DNA from: Campylobacteraceae bacterium | GTDB taxonomy: Bacteria > Campylobacterota > Campylobacteria > Campylobacterales > Campylobacteraceae | NCBI GenBank assembly: GCA_900753405.1 | Contig: CAADYZ010000013.1 | Location: forward strand, 1 to 64,000 | Direction of reading: 5' to 3' | DNA: 64,000 nt | Shown: piece by piece, positions 55,533 through 64,000 of the stretch | Layout of the letters: each line of letters opens with the position of its first letter | Position numbering within the stretch: the stretch's first letter is position 1 | Position numbers and translations under genes: made by a program | The notes under the pieces: model-generated | Database searches by the model: none | Told to the model about the DNA's origin: nothing | The model's input: only the letters and a program-made list of their open reading frames with translations

Positions 55533-56630
55533 TCAAATTTTTGCTCTTGCATTTGAGTTTTTCCACAACAGCCACGCCGCGTAAAGTGCGAGCAGCACAA
55601 CGGGGGCGATGATGCCAAGTTGTGGGTTGAAGACGCCGTTTTCGCAAAATCTTATAAGCAACAACAACACGCCCCAAACAAACAACCCTGACAAGATCAT
55701 CCCAAGCGTGAAAAACGCGAGGTTGCTAAACCGCCCAACAAGCGGCAAGCGGAAATATAAAATCACCAACAAAAACGGTGCGAAAAACGGGAAAACCACC
55801 AGCGTGTAGAGCGCGGTGGAAATTTTGTTAGTCGAGAGTGCGCTTTGTTGTGCGGCACTCAAAGCGTCTATGGCGTCTTGTGCTGAGTAGGCGATGTTTG
55901 TTTGGCTGAGTTTGATGAGACTCTCAGGCGTTAAACGCGGTAAAACGCCCGTTTTTAACGCCTCGCCCAAGCTTGTTTCGTCAAGTTTTTTCAGCCCTTT
56001 TTCGCCAAGTTTTAAGGACTGGTTAAGCTTTAAAATCTGCGGATTTTGCACTCGCCACGCGTTGTGTTCAAAAACCGCGGTTGGCGCAGAAATTTTGTAA
56101 GCAAGCGTGCCGTTTTGAAGGATGAAAATCTCTACATCTTTTGCCGATTTTAACGCGGGCGAGATGCTTTTGATGAAGACGAATCTGTTCGCGTCTTGGA
56201 TGAAGATGTCGTAGTCTTTGAATTCAAGTTGCGTTTGCGTGCGGAGGTTTTTTTGCTCGCTTCTAGCGTAGGCAAAGTCGGTGAAATTCGCGCCCACATA
56301 GAGCAAAACTAAGACAAACGAGATGCAAAACGCAGGCATAACAACGCTGTTTTTGCTAGCCCCTAGCGCAAAAAAGCTGACAAATTCGCCCGAGCGGATG
56401 AGGTTGATCTGGCTGATGACGAAGGCTAAAATGACGCTGACTGGGAGGATGTAACTCACCGCAACAAGCGTGGTTAGCAGGATGTAAGTTAGGCTTTGTG
56501 ATAGCGAAGTTGAAGTGAGGATGTGCGTGTTTAAAAGCGTGTCGATGGCTACATAAAAAAACTCCAAAGCGACAAAAATGATGAAAAAATATTTCAAATA
56601 AACGCCGCCTAAAAACCGCCAAAAAATCAT
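55533..56630 (-). CDS. LptF/LptG family lipopolysaccharide permease
   Basis: The 365-residue protein is a YjgP/YjgQ-type permease that, with LptB and LptC, extracts lipopolysaccharide from the inner membrane. It has paired helices at each end (FFYVAIDTLLN, then PVSVILAFVISQINLIRSGE) with a periplasmic middle domain and a final helix pair. ATG 56630 has GAGGGG upstream. Next to lysA, as in C. jejuni, so it is most likely LptG. Confidence 0.88.
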   Translation of the reverse strand: MIFWRFLGGVYLKYFFIIFVALEFFYVAIDTLLNTHILTSTSLSQSLTYILLTTLVAVSYILPVSVILAFVISQINLIRSGEFVSFFALGASKNSVVMPAFCISFVLVLLYVGANFTDFAYARSEQKNLRTQTQLEFKDYDIFIQDANRFVFIKSISPALKSAKDVEIFILQNGTLAYKISAPTAVFEHNAWRVQNPQILKLNQSLKLGEKGLKKLDETSLGEALKTGVLPRLTPESLIKLSQTNIAYSAQDAIDALSAAQQSALSTNKISTALYTLVVFPFFAPFLLVILYFRLPLVGRFSNLAFFTLGMILSGLFVWGVLLLLIRFCENGVFNPQLGIIAPVVLLALYAAWLLWKNSNARAKI

Positions 56631-56839
56631 CTCGCCCCTCGCATTTAAAAGGCGTATTTTAGCCAAAAATGCTTAAAAATGGCAAATGCGAGACTAAAAA
56701 GCGGCGAATTTGGCGTGGCGGCGAGTTAAATTTGGTTTTGACAAATTTGTGTTTTGTAAAAGCAGATGATTATAAAAGCCGCAGCAAGCGAATTTGGCGT
56801 TGGGAGCAAATTTTGCGTGGTTTGACGAAGAAGTGGCAC

Positions 56840-56875
56840 AAAATTGTCAAAACCAAATTTGATTTTGACAATTTT
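56840..56875. repeat. Long-form palindromic motif, perfect copy
   Basis: Arms AAAATTGTCAAAA and TTTTGACAATTTT (56840-56852, 56863-56875) are perfect 13-base complements around CCAAATTTGA. This is the best example of the full-length dispersed element. It lies about 38 bases before the tRNA gene. Confidence 0.8.
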
Positions 56876-56898
56876 AATTTATTTTTAGATTTTTTTGG

Positions 56899-56904
56899 TA
56901 AAAT
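56899..56904 (+). promoter_or_regulatory. -10 element of the tRNA-Thr gene
   Basis: TAAAAT lies ten bases before the tRNA start, after a long T-rich stretch. The nearest TTGACA is 28 bases away, which is too far for a standard -35. Confidence 0.45.
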
Positions 56905-56913
56905 CCGCCTTTT

Positions 56914-56990
56914 GCTGGTGTAGCTCAGTTGGTCAGAGCGGTTGCTTCGTAAGCAACAGGTCGGCGGTTCAAATCCGCCCACCAGCTCCA
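56914..56990 (+). tRNA. tRNA-Thr (anticodon CGT)
   Basis: The 77-base cloverleaf has acceptor arms GCTGGTG and CACCAGC with encoded TCCA, a D-arm with GTTGGTC, a T-arm with GGTTCAAATCC and an anticodon stem GTTGC/GCAAC around loop TTCGTAA. The anticodon CGT (56948-56950) reads ACG (threonine). The genome encodes CCA. Confidence 0.95.
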
Positions 56991-57044
56991 CTTTTTGCTT
57001 CAAAATTTTGTCAAATTCGAATTTGGTTAGCACACAACACTTAA

Positions 57045-57617
57045 TTAATGTTGATTTGAATGACTGCGGCGAAAATCAGCCGGATTTTGCGGATTTTTCT
57101 CACGCCAAAGCCCAACTTTTTTACGCCGCGCGTTTAACTCATCAAGCTTGTAAATTTTCGAATACTGCGTGTAAGCCCACGCGTGTCCGTTTGCGACAAG
57201 TTGGCGGTTGAGGCTCGTCTCGTCGCTTCCGCAAGTGACAACGCCGACCTTTCTGCCGTATTTGTCAGTTGATTTAATCTCAATTGTCGCGGTTTTATCA
57301 AGGCAAACCTTGCGCGCAAACCTCGCCGAAGCCTCGCCGCCTTTTTGCTTCGCCTCAGGCGCGTCAATCCCATACAACCGCACCTTCACGCGCGAATTTT
57401 TAACCAACGCCGTTAGTGTGTCTCCGTCATAAACACTGACGACTTTTGCCGTGACGATGTCGCCTTTTTGCAATTCAGGCGCGATCTCCTTAACCGCACA
57501 AGCTGAGATCAAAAGTGTCGCCAACGCCCAAAGCGAAAAGCGTTTTTTCCTTCGCAAAACGCCGCCAAAACCGCCCGTCAAACCACCAAAACCGCCTCGC
57601 CTCGCTCTGCGTCTCAT
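57045..57617 (-). CDS. Staphylococcal-nuclease-like lipoprotein
   Basis: The 190-residue protein has a thermonuclease (SNc) domain with the active-site pattern RLYGIDAPEAKQ (Arg, Asp, Glu), VYDGDTL (metal Asp) and DKYGRKVG (second Arg). A basic, Gly/Arg-rich N-terminus precedes a hydrophobic core and a lipobox LISAC, so it is probably a membrane-anchored extracytoplasmic nuclease. It may feed on external DNA or RNA. AAGGAGAG precedes the ATG. The Gly-Arg-rich first 25 residues are unusual for a signal peptide. Confidence 0.85.
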   Translation of the reverse strand: MRRRARRGGFGGLTGGFGGVLRRKKRFSLWALATLLISACAVKEIAPELQKGDIVTAKVVSVYDGDTLTALVKNSRVKVRLYGIDAPEAKQKGGEASARFARKVCLDKTATIEIKSTDKYGRKVGVVTCGSDETSLNRQLVANGHAWAYTQYSKIYKLDELNARRKKVGLWREKNPQNPADFRRSHSNQH

Positions 57618-57829
57618 CCGCTCTCCTTAACTTAAAAAAGCGATTATACCAAATCAAATTTGATTTTTACATTTTTTTTAAACTTTTTTTTTTAATGAAA
57701 ATTTAATAAATTTGTTACAAAATTACTCATTTTGAAAAAAAAGTTTCGCTTTTTCCTTTAATTAAACTAAAATTAACCTAGCTTTGACTAAATTTTTTCT
57801 AAATTTTTAGTTTTCACAAAAGGCGTTTT

Positions 57830-58573
57830 ATGAGCAAAAAAGTTTATTTGTTCGCAACCTGTTTAGGCAGTGCGGCTATGCAAGAAACCGTACTAAATTC
57901 GATCAAGCTTCTAAGGCACGCAGGAGTTGAGGTGGTGTTTATGAAAAACCAAACCTGTTGCTCTCAGCCCTCTTTCAACACTGGCTACTTTGACGAAAGT
58001 CGCGCAGTCGCCCTTCACAATGTCGAGCTTTTTTCTAAAAACGACTATCCAATCGTCGTTCCAAGCGGCTCGTGTGCGGGGATGATGAGTCACGACTTTT
58101 TAGACCTTTTCAAAAAGCACCCAGAGTTCGAAAAAGTCGCAAATTTCAGCAAACGAGTCTATGACTTAGGGCAGTATTTGATCGATGTTTTGGATGTCAA
58201 GTTTGAAGACAAAGGCGAGCCTGTGAAGGTCACTTGGCACACAAACTGCCACGCTTTGCGCGTGCAAAAAAGCGTTCCTGCCAACAAAGAGTTGATCCGC
58301 CGTTTGGCAAATGTCGAGTTGGTCGATCTTCCTTACGAAGAGGAGTGCTGCGGTTTTGGCGGAACTTTCTCGGTCAAAGAGCCTGAAATCTCAGACGCGA
58401 TGGTAAAAGAGAAGATCAAACACATCCAAGAAACTGGGTGTAAATATGTCATCAGCGGTGACGGCGGCTGCTTGCTAAACATCGCTGGCACAATGCACAG
58501 AATGGGGCTTGATGTTAAAGGGTTGCACCTTTATGACTTTGTTTGGAAGCGAATTCAAGGAGAGAAACTATGA
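57830..58573 (+). CDS. lldE: Lactate utilization iron-sulfur protein LldE (LutA)
   Basis: First subunit of the flavin-independent L-lactate oxidizing complex. The 247-residue protein has two CCG-type Cys-rich motifs (QTCCSQPSFN, then EECCGFGGTF) that bind a cluster and pass electrons to the chain. C. jejuni uses this three-gene set to grow on L-lactate. AAAGGCG precedes the ATG. The stop overlaps the lldF start as ATGA. The upstream 200 bases are AT-rich and must hold the promoter. Confidence 0.93.
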   Translation: MSKKVYLFATCLGSAAMQETVLNSIKLLRHAGVEVVFMKNQTCCSQPSFNTGYFDESRAVALHNVELFSKNDYPIVVPSGSCAGMMSHDFLDLFKKHPEFEKVANFSKRVYDLGQYLIDVLDVKFEDKGEPVKVTWHTNCHALRVQKSVPANKELIRRLANVELVDLPYEEECCGFGGTFSVKEPEISDAMVKEKIKHIQETGCKYVISGDGGCLLNIAGTMHRMGLDVKGLHLYDFVWKRIQGEKL

Positions 58574-60030
58574 GTTTAAGCCATAAAGAACACGAGAAAA
58601 TCATCCACGCAAAATTAGGCGACTCGCAAATGAGAGAGAACCTCTCAAAGGCGATGCACACGCTACAAAACAACCGCAAAAATGTCATTAACGCCAAATT
58701 TTACGACTGGGAAGGGCTAAGACAAAAGGCAAAGCGCGCCAAAAACAACGCCATTTACCGACTCGGCGAGCGTTTGGAGGAGTTTGAGAAAAACGCGACC
58801 AAAAACGGCATCAAAGTGCATTGGGCGAGCAGCGCAGAAGACGCCTGTGAGATTATCTATCTTCTAATGAAAGAGCGCGGCGCGACTAAAATCCTCAAAG
58901 GCAAGTCGATGGCGAGCGAGGAGATCGGGCTTAACCACTACTTGCAACACAAAGGCGTTGTCGCGACTGAGACTGACTTGGGCGAGTTGATTTTGCAACT
59001 TGACGACGAGCCGCCAGTGCATATCGTCGTGCCTGCGATCCACAAAAACCGCTACCAAGTCGGCGAGACTTTCAAAAACAAGCTTGGCGCGCCACTTGAA
59101 CACGACATCGAAAAGCTCAACCAAATCGCTCGCAAACACCTCAGAGAGCAGTTTGAAGAACTTAGCGTTGGGCTTAGCGGCGTGAATTTTGCAATGAGTC
59201 GCGAGGGGGCGTTTTGGCTGATTGAAAACGAAGGCAACGGGCGGATGTGCACCACTTCACCTGACATCCACATCGCCATTTGCGGCATCGAAAAAGTGAT
59301 GGAGACCTTTGAAGACGCGGCAACCACCGTGGCTTTGACAACGCCTTCTGCAACGGGACAATTCATCCCAACTTACAACAACATCATCACCGGACCACGC
59401 GGCAAAAACAACGAGCTTGATGGACCAAAAGAGGTGCATATCGTCCTTTTTGACAATCACCGCACGAAAATGGCAGCACACGAAGACTTCAACGAAGCCC
59501 TAAGGTGCATCCGCTGCGGCTGTTGTATGAATTTCTGCCCTGTGTATGACAAAGTCGGCGGACACAGCTATGTCGGTGAAATCGGACGCACGATCTACCC
59601 CGGACCGATCGGCGAAGTCATCGGACCAAACCTCTTTGGCATCGACAAAATGAGTGACATCTTAACGCTTTGTTCGCTCTGCGGGCGTTGTAGCGAGGTT
59701 TGCCCTGTGATGATCCCGTTGGCGGATTTGATCAGAAAACTTCGTTCGCACAAGGTCGCACAAGGCACTCCACCGCAAATCAACGGCGCACAAAACATCC
59801 AGCCAAACGCAAGCGAAAGCTTCGTGTTTAAGAGATTTGCAAGCTTTGCGACAAGCGGCAAACTTTGGCGTTTTGGCGTAGGCAACGCACACCTCTTCAA
59901 CTCGGTTGTGCATACGATGGGTGGGGCGATCCCTGTTGTGAAAAATTGGGTTAAATTCAAAGACCTTCCACAACTAAAATTTAACCTTTACAAAGAGATT
60001 CAAAAGATCGAAGGAGTGATTTATGAGTGA
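58570..60030 (+). CDS. lldF: Lactate utilization iron-sulfur protein LldF (LutB)
   Basis: The 486-residue protein has an N-terminal LUD domain (about residues 60-290) and a double [4Fe-4S] ferredoxin-like segment: CIRCGCCMNFCPVYD near 320 and CSLCGRCSEVCPVMIP near 370. It links lactate oxidation to the membrane chain with LldE and LldG. The ATG at 58570 has AAGGAG upstream. It overlaps both neighbours, so all three are one operon. Confidence 0.93.
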   Translation: MSLSHKEHEKIIHAKLGDSQMRENLSKAMHTLQNNRKNVINAKFYDWEGLRQKAKRAKNNAIYRLGERLEEFEKNATKNGIKVHWASSAEDACEIIYLLMKERGATKILKGKSMASEEIGLNHYLQHKGVVATETDLGELILQLDDEPPVHIVVPAIHKNRYQVGETFKNKLGAPLEHDIEKLNQIARKHLREQFEELSVGLSGVNFAMSREGAFWLIENEGNGRMCTTSPDIHIAICGIEKVMETFEDAATTVALTTPSATGQFIPTYNNIITGPRGKNNELDGPKEVHIVLFDNHRTKMAAHEDFNEALRCIRCGCCMNFCPVYDKVGGHSYVGEIGRTIYPGPIGEVIGPNLFGIDKMSDILTLCSLCGRCSEVCPVMIPLADLIRKLRSHKVAQGTPPQINGAQNIQPNASESFVFKRFASFATSGKLWRFGVGNAHLFNSVVHTMGGAIPVVKNWVKFKDLPQLKFNLYKEIQKIEGVIYE

Positions 60031-60694
60031 GAGTGTTGCGCAAATTTCAGCTAGAAGTCGCGAGGCGATTTTAAATGCGTTGAAAAATAACGGCTATAAA
60101 GATGAGAATTTCGAATTTGGCGACTCACCAAACCCAGTAGGACACATCATCAGCGACTACGAAAACCCGGTCAAGGATATGAAACGCAAAATGGCGGAAA
60201 ATAAATATGTCGTAGAAGAGTGTGACGGTGAGGCGGCACTTGCAGATAAGATCAACGAAATTGTCGCAAGTTACGGCTTTGAGAGCTTCATCTACGGCAA
60301 AAGCTTAGAGCCTGAATTAGTCGAGAAGATCAACGCTAAGTCAAAACTACTTTTTGACAAGGAGATCGAAAATGTCCGAAAGGATGTTTTTCACACGGAT
60401 TTTAGCGTAGTCAAGGCAAAATTTGGCATCAGCTCGCACGGCACAGCGTGCGTGGTTAGCTCACCTGAGCAGCCGCGTATGCTCTCGCTTGCGCCGATGC
60501 TTTTGATCGTCTTGTTGCGAAAAGAGGATGTCGTAGTCAGTATGGCGGAGGCGTTAAACGCCGTGAAAGCCGAGAATGAAAAGCTTCCAAACAACATTCT
60601 TTTCATCGCAGGTCCTTCACGCACCGCCGACATTGAGCTGATCACCGTTTTTGGCGTGCATGGGTCACAAAAAGCACACATCATCATCTACTAA
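60023..60694 (+). CDS. lldG: Lactate utilization protein LldG (LutC)
   Basis: The 223-residue protein is a single LUD domain of the LutC/YkgG type: SREAILNALKNN at the N-terminus, GISSHGTACVVSS and GPSRTADIELITVFGVHGS near the end. It starts eight bases before the lldF stop with AAGGAG upstream. It is the third member of the lactate oxidation complex. Confidence 0.92.
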   Translation: MSESVAQISARSREAILNALKNNGYKDENFEFGDSPNPVGHIISDYENPVKDMKRKMAENKYVVEECDGEAALADKINEIVASYGFESFIYGKSLEPELVEKINAKSKLLFDKEIENVRKDVFHTDFSVVKAKFGISSHGTACVVSSPEQPRMLSLAPMLLIVLLRKEDVVVSMAEALNAVKAENEKLPNNILFIAGPSRTADIELITVFGVHGSQKAHIIIY

Positions 60695-60699
60695 CCAAA

Positions 60700-60729
60700 C
60701 GGAATTTGCGGCTAAAACTGCAAATTCCG
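60700..60729 (+). terminator. Possible terminator of lldEFG
   Basis: Perfect 10-base arms (CGGAATTTGC/GCAAATTCCG) enclose a 10-base loop six bases after the lldG stop. There is no strong T run. Confidence 0.4.
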
Positions 60730-60785
60730 CCACTTCACAGCCTTGTTAAATTCGGTTTTGGCAAGGCTTTTCTTAAAGATTTTTA

Positions 60786-61385
60786 ATGCGTTGTTTCAAC
60801 TGCGAACGAGTTAGTTGGCGAATTTTTTGCGAAGATTGCAAGCTGGCGTTGAAGGATTTTGAATGCGGCAAGCGCAATTTGGGCGAATTTGGCGTATATT
60901 ACTTCTACAAATACGAGATGATCAAGCACATTTTACACACAAAACATCACCTTTGCGGCTGGTTTGCCTTGCGAAGTTTTGCGAAAATCGTCTTTGAAGA
61001 ATTTTTGGCTCAAAACGGCGAGATTTTTGCGGCAAATGAGTTTGTTTTGCTACCGATTGACGATGTTTTAAAGGGCGGCTACTCGCACACCGCTCTAATC
61101 GCCAAGCAATTTTCCCACCCCTCTTTCACTACGCATTTTGGCGGCTTGCGCGCACAAAACAGCGTCACTTACAGCGGCAAATCCTTGCAGTTTAGGCAGG
61201 AAAACAGCCGCGAGTTTAAGCTCTCGCTGCGGGCAAAAAACCTACTGCTTTCAAGCGGCAAGCCCGCCGTTTTGCTAGACGATATCATCACCAGCGGCGA
61301 GACGATGAAGCAGGCTGCGGCGGAGCTGAGGCGGCACGGAGTTGAAGTCGCGTTTGGCATCGTTCTAGCAGACGCAGGGTTTTAA
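60786..61385 (+). CDS. ComF-like phosphoribosyltransferase family protein
   Basis: ComF-type proteins (CtsW in C. jejuni) are needed for natural DNA uptake in several bacteria. The 199-residue protein has an N-terminal zinc-finger-like CFNCERVSW...CEDC and a PRPP-binding loop AVLLDDIITSGETM in a phosphoribosyltransferase fold. It acts in the cytoplasm in transformation. The ribosome site is weak. It precedes a gene-free repeat block. Confidence 0.85.
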   Translation: MRCFNCERVSWRIFCEDCKLALKDFECGKRNLGEFGVYYFYKYEMIKHILHTKHHLCGWFALRSFAKIVFEEFLAQNGEIFAANEFVLLPIDDVLKGGYSHTALIAKQFSHPSFTTHFGGLRAQNSVTYSGKSLQFRQENSREFKLSLRAKNLLLSSGKPAVLLDDIITSGETMKQAAAELRRHGVEVAFGIVLADAGF

Positions 61386-61440
61386 ACCGCCTCACAACTT
61401 TGTTGTACGCAAGTCAAATTCGGTTTTTGCCAACTCACGG

Positions 61441-62079
61441 CTTGAAATTTTGATTTGCCAATTTTGGATTCAAACGCAAAACTAGAATGAAAATTGTAAA
61501 AGCAATGTTTCACCTACGCGTTTGCGTAACAAATACAACCGCGCGACACAACCACTTGATCAACTTCGACTGCCTTGACTTGCAATTGTAAAAACAATGC
61601 TTCACCTACACTTTTGCGAAGGCAAATTTGCCTAAATTTTCAAAGCAACGATTTGAAAATTTCCCTCCGAAACTTGCAAAAACCAAAACGCAAAATTGTC
61701 AAAACCGAATTTGAAACTCGACAAATGTTTAACTAAATTTGATTTTAGCAGTTTTGAGTTTTCGGAAACTTGGCGAAGTTAAAATTTTCTTAAAGGGGGA
61801 CAAGGGGGCTTGAATTGCGAAGTCGCTCCCCTTATCCCCCGACCACACGCTTTCAATGTTGCGTAAAAAACTGATAGTTTTTACGATTAATCTAAATATT
61901 TAGGCGTTTTGAAAACCAAATTTGGTTTTGACAATTTTGGGTTTTGGTCTTTCAAGTTTCGGAATGAAATTTTTAAAGCGTTGCTTTAAAAATTTAGGCA
62001 CTTGTACTAGCGCAAAAGTGTAGGTCAAAACATTTTTTTACACTTTTCATCCTAGTTTTTAACTTAAATTCAAAGCTGG
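61441..62079. repeat. Modular intergenic repeat, copy B (no protein gene)
   Basis: The gap 61386-62224 holds no convincing gene. It contains module 2 copies at 61441-61530 and 61588-61668 (forward) and 61965-62079 (inverted), and module 1 at 61791-61896. The hairpins at 61634-61662 and 61967-61995 are counterparts of that at 15714-15742. Dispersed palindromic motifs are interspersed. Order and orientation of modules differ from copy A. Confidence 0.75.
61967..61995. other. Hairpin of modular repeat B with compensatory change
   Basis: Arms AAATTTTTAAAGC and GCTTTAAAAATTT enclose a 3-base loop. Compared with copy A (15714-15742), one C:G pair is replaced by T:A, keeping the stem. This points to selection on the structure. 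Confidence 0.7.
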
Positions 62080-62224
62080 GAAGTCAAAATTTCGCTGTAA
62101 TTTTGCAAAAACCAAATTTGAGTGAAAATTTGCGGAGTTTTAAATTCGGTTTTGACAATCCGCATTGCGGTAAAAACAAATTCGCTTTTATCAACTTGCT
62201 TACACTCAACCAAATTAGGCAAAT

Positions 62225-63310
62225 TCACTGCGTGATGAAGAGGAAAATCTCATCCGCTAACAAGAAATCCTTGCAAAAAAACCGCCCGTTTTCAAGCCTA
62301 AAAAACCTCTCGTCCCTTAGCGTCTGAGCCCTCGCAAGCCGCTTTGCGTCAAGCCCTTTTGCCTCCACGCCAACCGCGCTTCTTAGCCCCAAAAACAGTC
62401 TCTCGTCAGCAAGATTTTGCGCGCTCAAATTCTCGCACTCCTTGCTTAGCGGCGAGTTGATGTAGGCTTGTGCGTTTTTGGGCGAAGTCAGCCGCAAACC
62501 GCCACTCGTCCCAACTGCAAACGCACCAAACCCAGCGTAATCCGCCCCTTGCCAATAGGCGTAATTATGCCGACAAACATCCAACTTTCCGTGCAAATTC
62601 GTGGCAAAATTTGAGATTTCATACTGCGTGAAGCCGCGATTTTCAAACTCGTCAAAGACAAAACGCGCCAAATTTTCGTCATCCTTCGCAAAATGCGGCG
62701 TCAAAGCAAACGGCGTGTTCTCCTCAATCGTCAAAGAATACGCGCTAAGGTGCGTAAAAGGCAGAGTAAAAAGCAGCTCAAACTCGCGTTTTAACGACTC
62801 TTTTGAGTCAAGACAAGTGCCGTAAATCACATCCACGCTAACCCGCTCAAAGCCCGCTGCCACCGCGTTTTGCACCGCGTCAAAAACATCCTTCTGCCCG
62901 TGTCTTCTGCCCAAAAGTTTCAGCTTGTCTTCGCGCAAACTTTGCACGCCAAAACTCACGCGGTTTAAGCCAAAACTCCGCATCTCTCTAAGCCACTGAG
63001 GCGTTGCGCTTCGCGGGTTTGCCTCCGCGGTGACCTCGCAGTTTTGGCTTAGAAACGGCTGAATCTTCTCAAAAATACCAGCGTAAAACTCCGCTTTTAC
63101 GACACTTGGCGTCCCGCCGCCGAAGAAAATTGTTGTAATTGGCTCGTTTTTGAGCTTGAAAAAGGGATGCGCGCCCGCCAAAAAAGCGTCCAACTCAAAG
63201 TTAATCGCGTCAAAATACGGCTTGACTAGCCCAAATTCTTTATCCGTTGAGCCAAAAGCACAATAAGGACACTTAGAAGCACAAAAAGGAATGTGAAAGT
63301 AGAGATGCAT
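62225..63310 (-). CDS. hemW: HemW-type radical-SAM protein
   Basis: The 361-residue protein is the HemN/HemW-like type with CASKCPYC (CxxxCxxC radical-SAM cluster site), GGGTPS, EANPRS and GVQSLRED motifs. HemW is thought to be a heme chaperone, not a true coproporphyrinogen oxidase. ATG 63310 is chosen; GGGGA lies six bases before it, in the 3' arm of the rpsO terminator hairpin. It is therefore in an rpsO read-through arrangement. Confidence 0.88.
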   Translation of the reverse strand: MHLYFHIPFCASKCPYCAFGSTDKEFGLVKPYFDAINFELDAFLAGAHPFFKLKNEPITTIFFGGGTPSVVKAEFYAGIFEKIQPFLSQNCEVTAEANPRSATPQWLREMRSFGLNRVSFGVQSLREDKLKLLGRRHGQKDVFDAVQNAVAAGFERVSVDVIYGTCLDSKESLKREFELLFTLPFTHLSAYSLTIEENTPFALTPHFAKDDENLARFVFDEFENRGFTQYEISNFATNLHGKLDVCRHNYAYWQGADYAGFGAFAVGTSGGLRLTSPKNAQAYINSPLSKECENLSAQNLADERLFLGLRSAVGVEAKGLDAKRLARAQTLRDERFFRLENGRFFCKDFLLADEIFLFITQ

Positions 63311-63338
63311 AAAAAGTCCCCGCGTCAAAAACGCAGGG
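63311..63338 (-). terminator. Rho-independent terminator after rpsO
   Basis: On the minus strand CCCTGCG and CGCGGGG pair around a 7-base loop, followed by T5. It lies just after the rpsO stop. Its 3' arm contains the GGGGA that serves as ribosome site for hemW. Confidence 0.75.
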
Positions 63339-63345
63339 AGTTAAA

Positions 63346-63618
63346 CTATTTGTCGCGAAGACCAAGCTCGTTGATCGTTTTGATGTAGAGTTCGTAGTTT
63401 GTTTTTTTGAGGTATTTCATAAGTCTTTTTCGTTGTCCGACAAGCTTCATAAGCCCAAGTCTTGAACTAAAATCCTTCTTAAAAACCTTCAAATGCTCTG
63501 TAAGTGAGCTGATCCTGTTTGAAAGCAGTGCGATTTGCACCTCTGCTGAACCTGTGTCGCCTTCTTTGCGAGCGAATTTAGAGATAATCTCTGCCTTTTG
63601 CGCCGAATCCAAAGCCAT
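63346..63618 (-). CDS. rpsO: 30S ribosomal protein S15
   Basis: S15 binds 16S rRNA at the junction of helices 20-22 and helps bridge the subunits. The 90-residue protein matches the family over its whole length ([41 protein letters not shown]). AAGGAGG precedes the ATG. A terminator follows directly. Confidence 0.98.
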   Translation of the reverse strand: MALDSAQKAEIISKFARKEGDTGSAEVQIALLSNRISSLTEHLKVFKKDFSSRLGLMKLVGQRKRLMKYLKKTNYELYIKTINELGLRDK

Positions 63619-63679
63619 AATAGCCTCCTTGATTGGTAAAATAAAACGCCGATTTTAGCTAAAAAAGTTTATTTCTGCC

Positions 63680-64000
63680 TTAAAACGCTCTGTTGAGGAA
63701 AATTTTTTTGCCAAAACCGAATTTGTTGTTAGTAAATTTAATGTTTTGCGCCTCAAAAGTGTAAAATTTGCCGCCAAACGCCCTTGCAAACGGGAATTTT
63801 TCAAAGTAGCACTTACATTCTTGCGTGGTTGCTGCCCGCACAAAGCCGTTTGCTTGCACGCCTTGAATTTGCGCCACACTTTTGTCGTCGCAAACCGAAA
63901 CGCTCGCAAAAATCAGCTTGTTTGCCGCAAAGAAAGAGTCAAAAACTTTTGCGTGAAAAGAATCTTCTTTGCTTGCAAAAACCAGTCCAAAACACTCGGC
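63680..64000 (-). CDS. YhbP-like pyridoxamine-phosphate-oxidase-fold protein (partial)
   Basis: The frame is open from the window edge to 63680 and gives at least 106 residues. The pattern IQGVQANGFV, KFPFARAFGG and NIKFTNNKFGFGKK matches the C-terminal part of the YhbP/UPF0306 flavin-type split-barrel proteins. Function is unknown; such proteins may bind flavin or heme. The N-terminus lies outside the window. The KFGFG codons resemble the dispersed motif, but the peptide fits the family. Confidence 0.65.
   Translation of the reverse strand, partial: AECFGLVFASKEDSFHAKVFDSFFAANKLIFASVSVCDDKSVAQIQGVQANGFVRAATTQECKCYFEKFPFARAFGGKFYTFEAQNIKFTNNKFGFGKKIFLNRAF

Noticed and set aside
62103..62327. 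Plus-strand open frame before hemW
   Set aside because: It starts in motif DNA and overlaps hemW on the other strand.
63710..63735. Motif-like DNA in the YhbP-like gene
   Set aside because: The NKFGFGKK peptide matches the conserved end of the family.

Overview
This window looks like a chromosomal segment of a Campylobacter-like member of the Campylobacterota (Epsilonproteobacteria). Several gene neighbourhoods match orders I remember from Campylobacter: proS-fxsA-hemC, bamA divergent from tyrA, the nitronate monooxygenase-amidase pair, lptG-lysA, a copZ-copA pair, a solitary atpB, and a three-gene non-flavin lactate oxidation operon. Base composition seems higher in G+C than C. jejuni, so a related species or genus is more likely; I cannot name the species.

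Layout. 1-3.7 kb: a restriction-modification locus (a truncated, G-tract-interrupted protein plus a PLD-nuclease/helicase). 3.8-5 kb: a glycosyltransferase with a (GA)9 tract at codon 2. 5-16 kb: purL, copA/copZ, yraN, mnmA, hom, argJ. 15.4-16.1 kb: a gene-free modular repeat. 16.2-20.4 kb: a hypothetical gene, a multi-pass membrane protein, atpB, rimO. 20.7-24.3 kb: a second restriction-modification gene, switched off by a G10 tract and broken near its end by GA repeats and two extra specificity-like segments. 24.7-40.3 kb: a long minus-strand run (OB-fold protein, folE, speA, amidase, nitronate monooxygenase, hemC, fxsA, proS, moeA, gyrA, yqaA, bamA). 40.4-44.7 kb: tyrA, an MFS transporter, two surface-glycan genes. 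44.7-49.9 kb: a minus-strand glycan-type cluster whose nucleotidyltransferase and kinase halves are split by a (CT)7 tract. 50-57.6 kb: corC-like gene, clbS-like gene, outer membrane protein, hslU, lysA, lptG, tRNA-Thr, thermonuclease lipoprotein. 57.8-64 kb: lldEFG, comF, a second copy of the modular repeat, hemW, rpsO and the end of a YhbP-like gene.

Three genome-scale features stand out. First, a short palindromic motif with core TCAAATTYGRTTTTGACA (or the TTTTTGC variant) lies in most intergenic gaps, often as inverted pairs, and also inside reading frames where it encodes short peptide patches. Second, five simple-repeat tracts sit in reading frames of two restriction systems and two glycan genes, indicating phase variation. 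Third, two large intergenic blocks (15446-16077 and 61441-62079) share hairpin modules with a compensatory base change. No prophage, insertion sequence or CRISPR array was seen.
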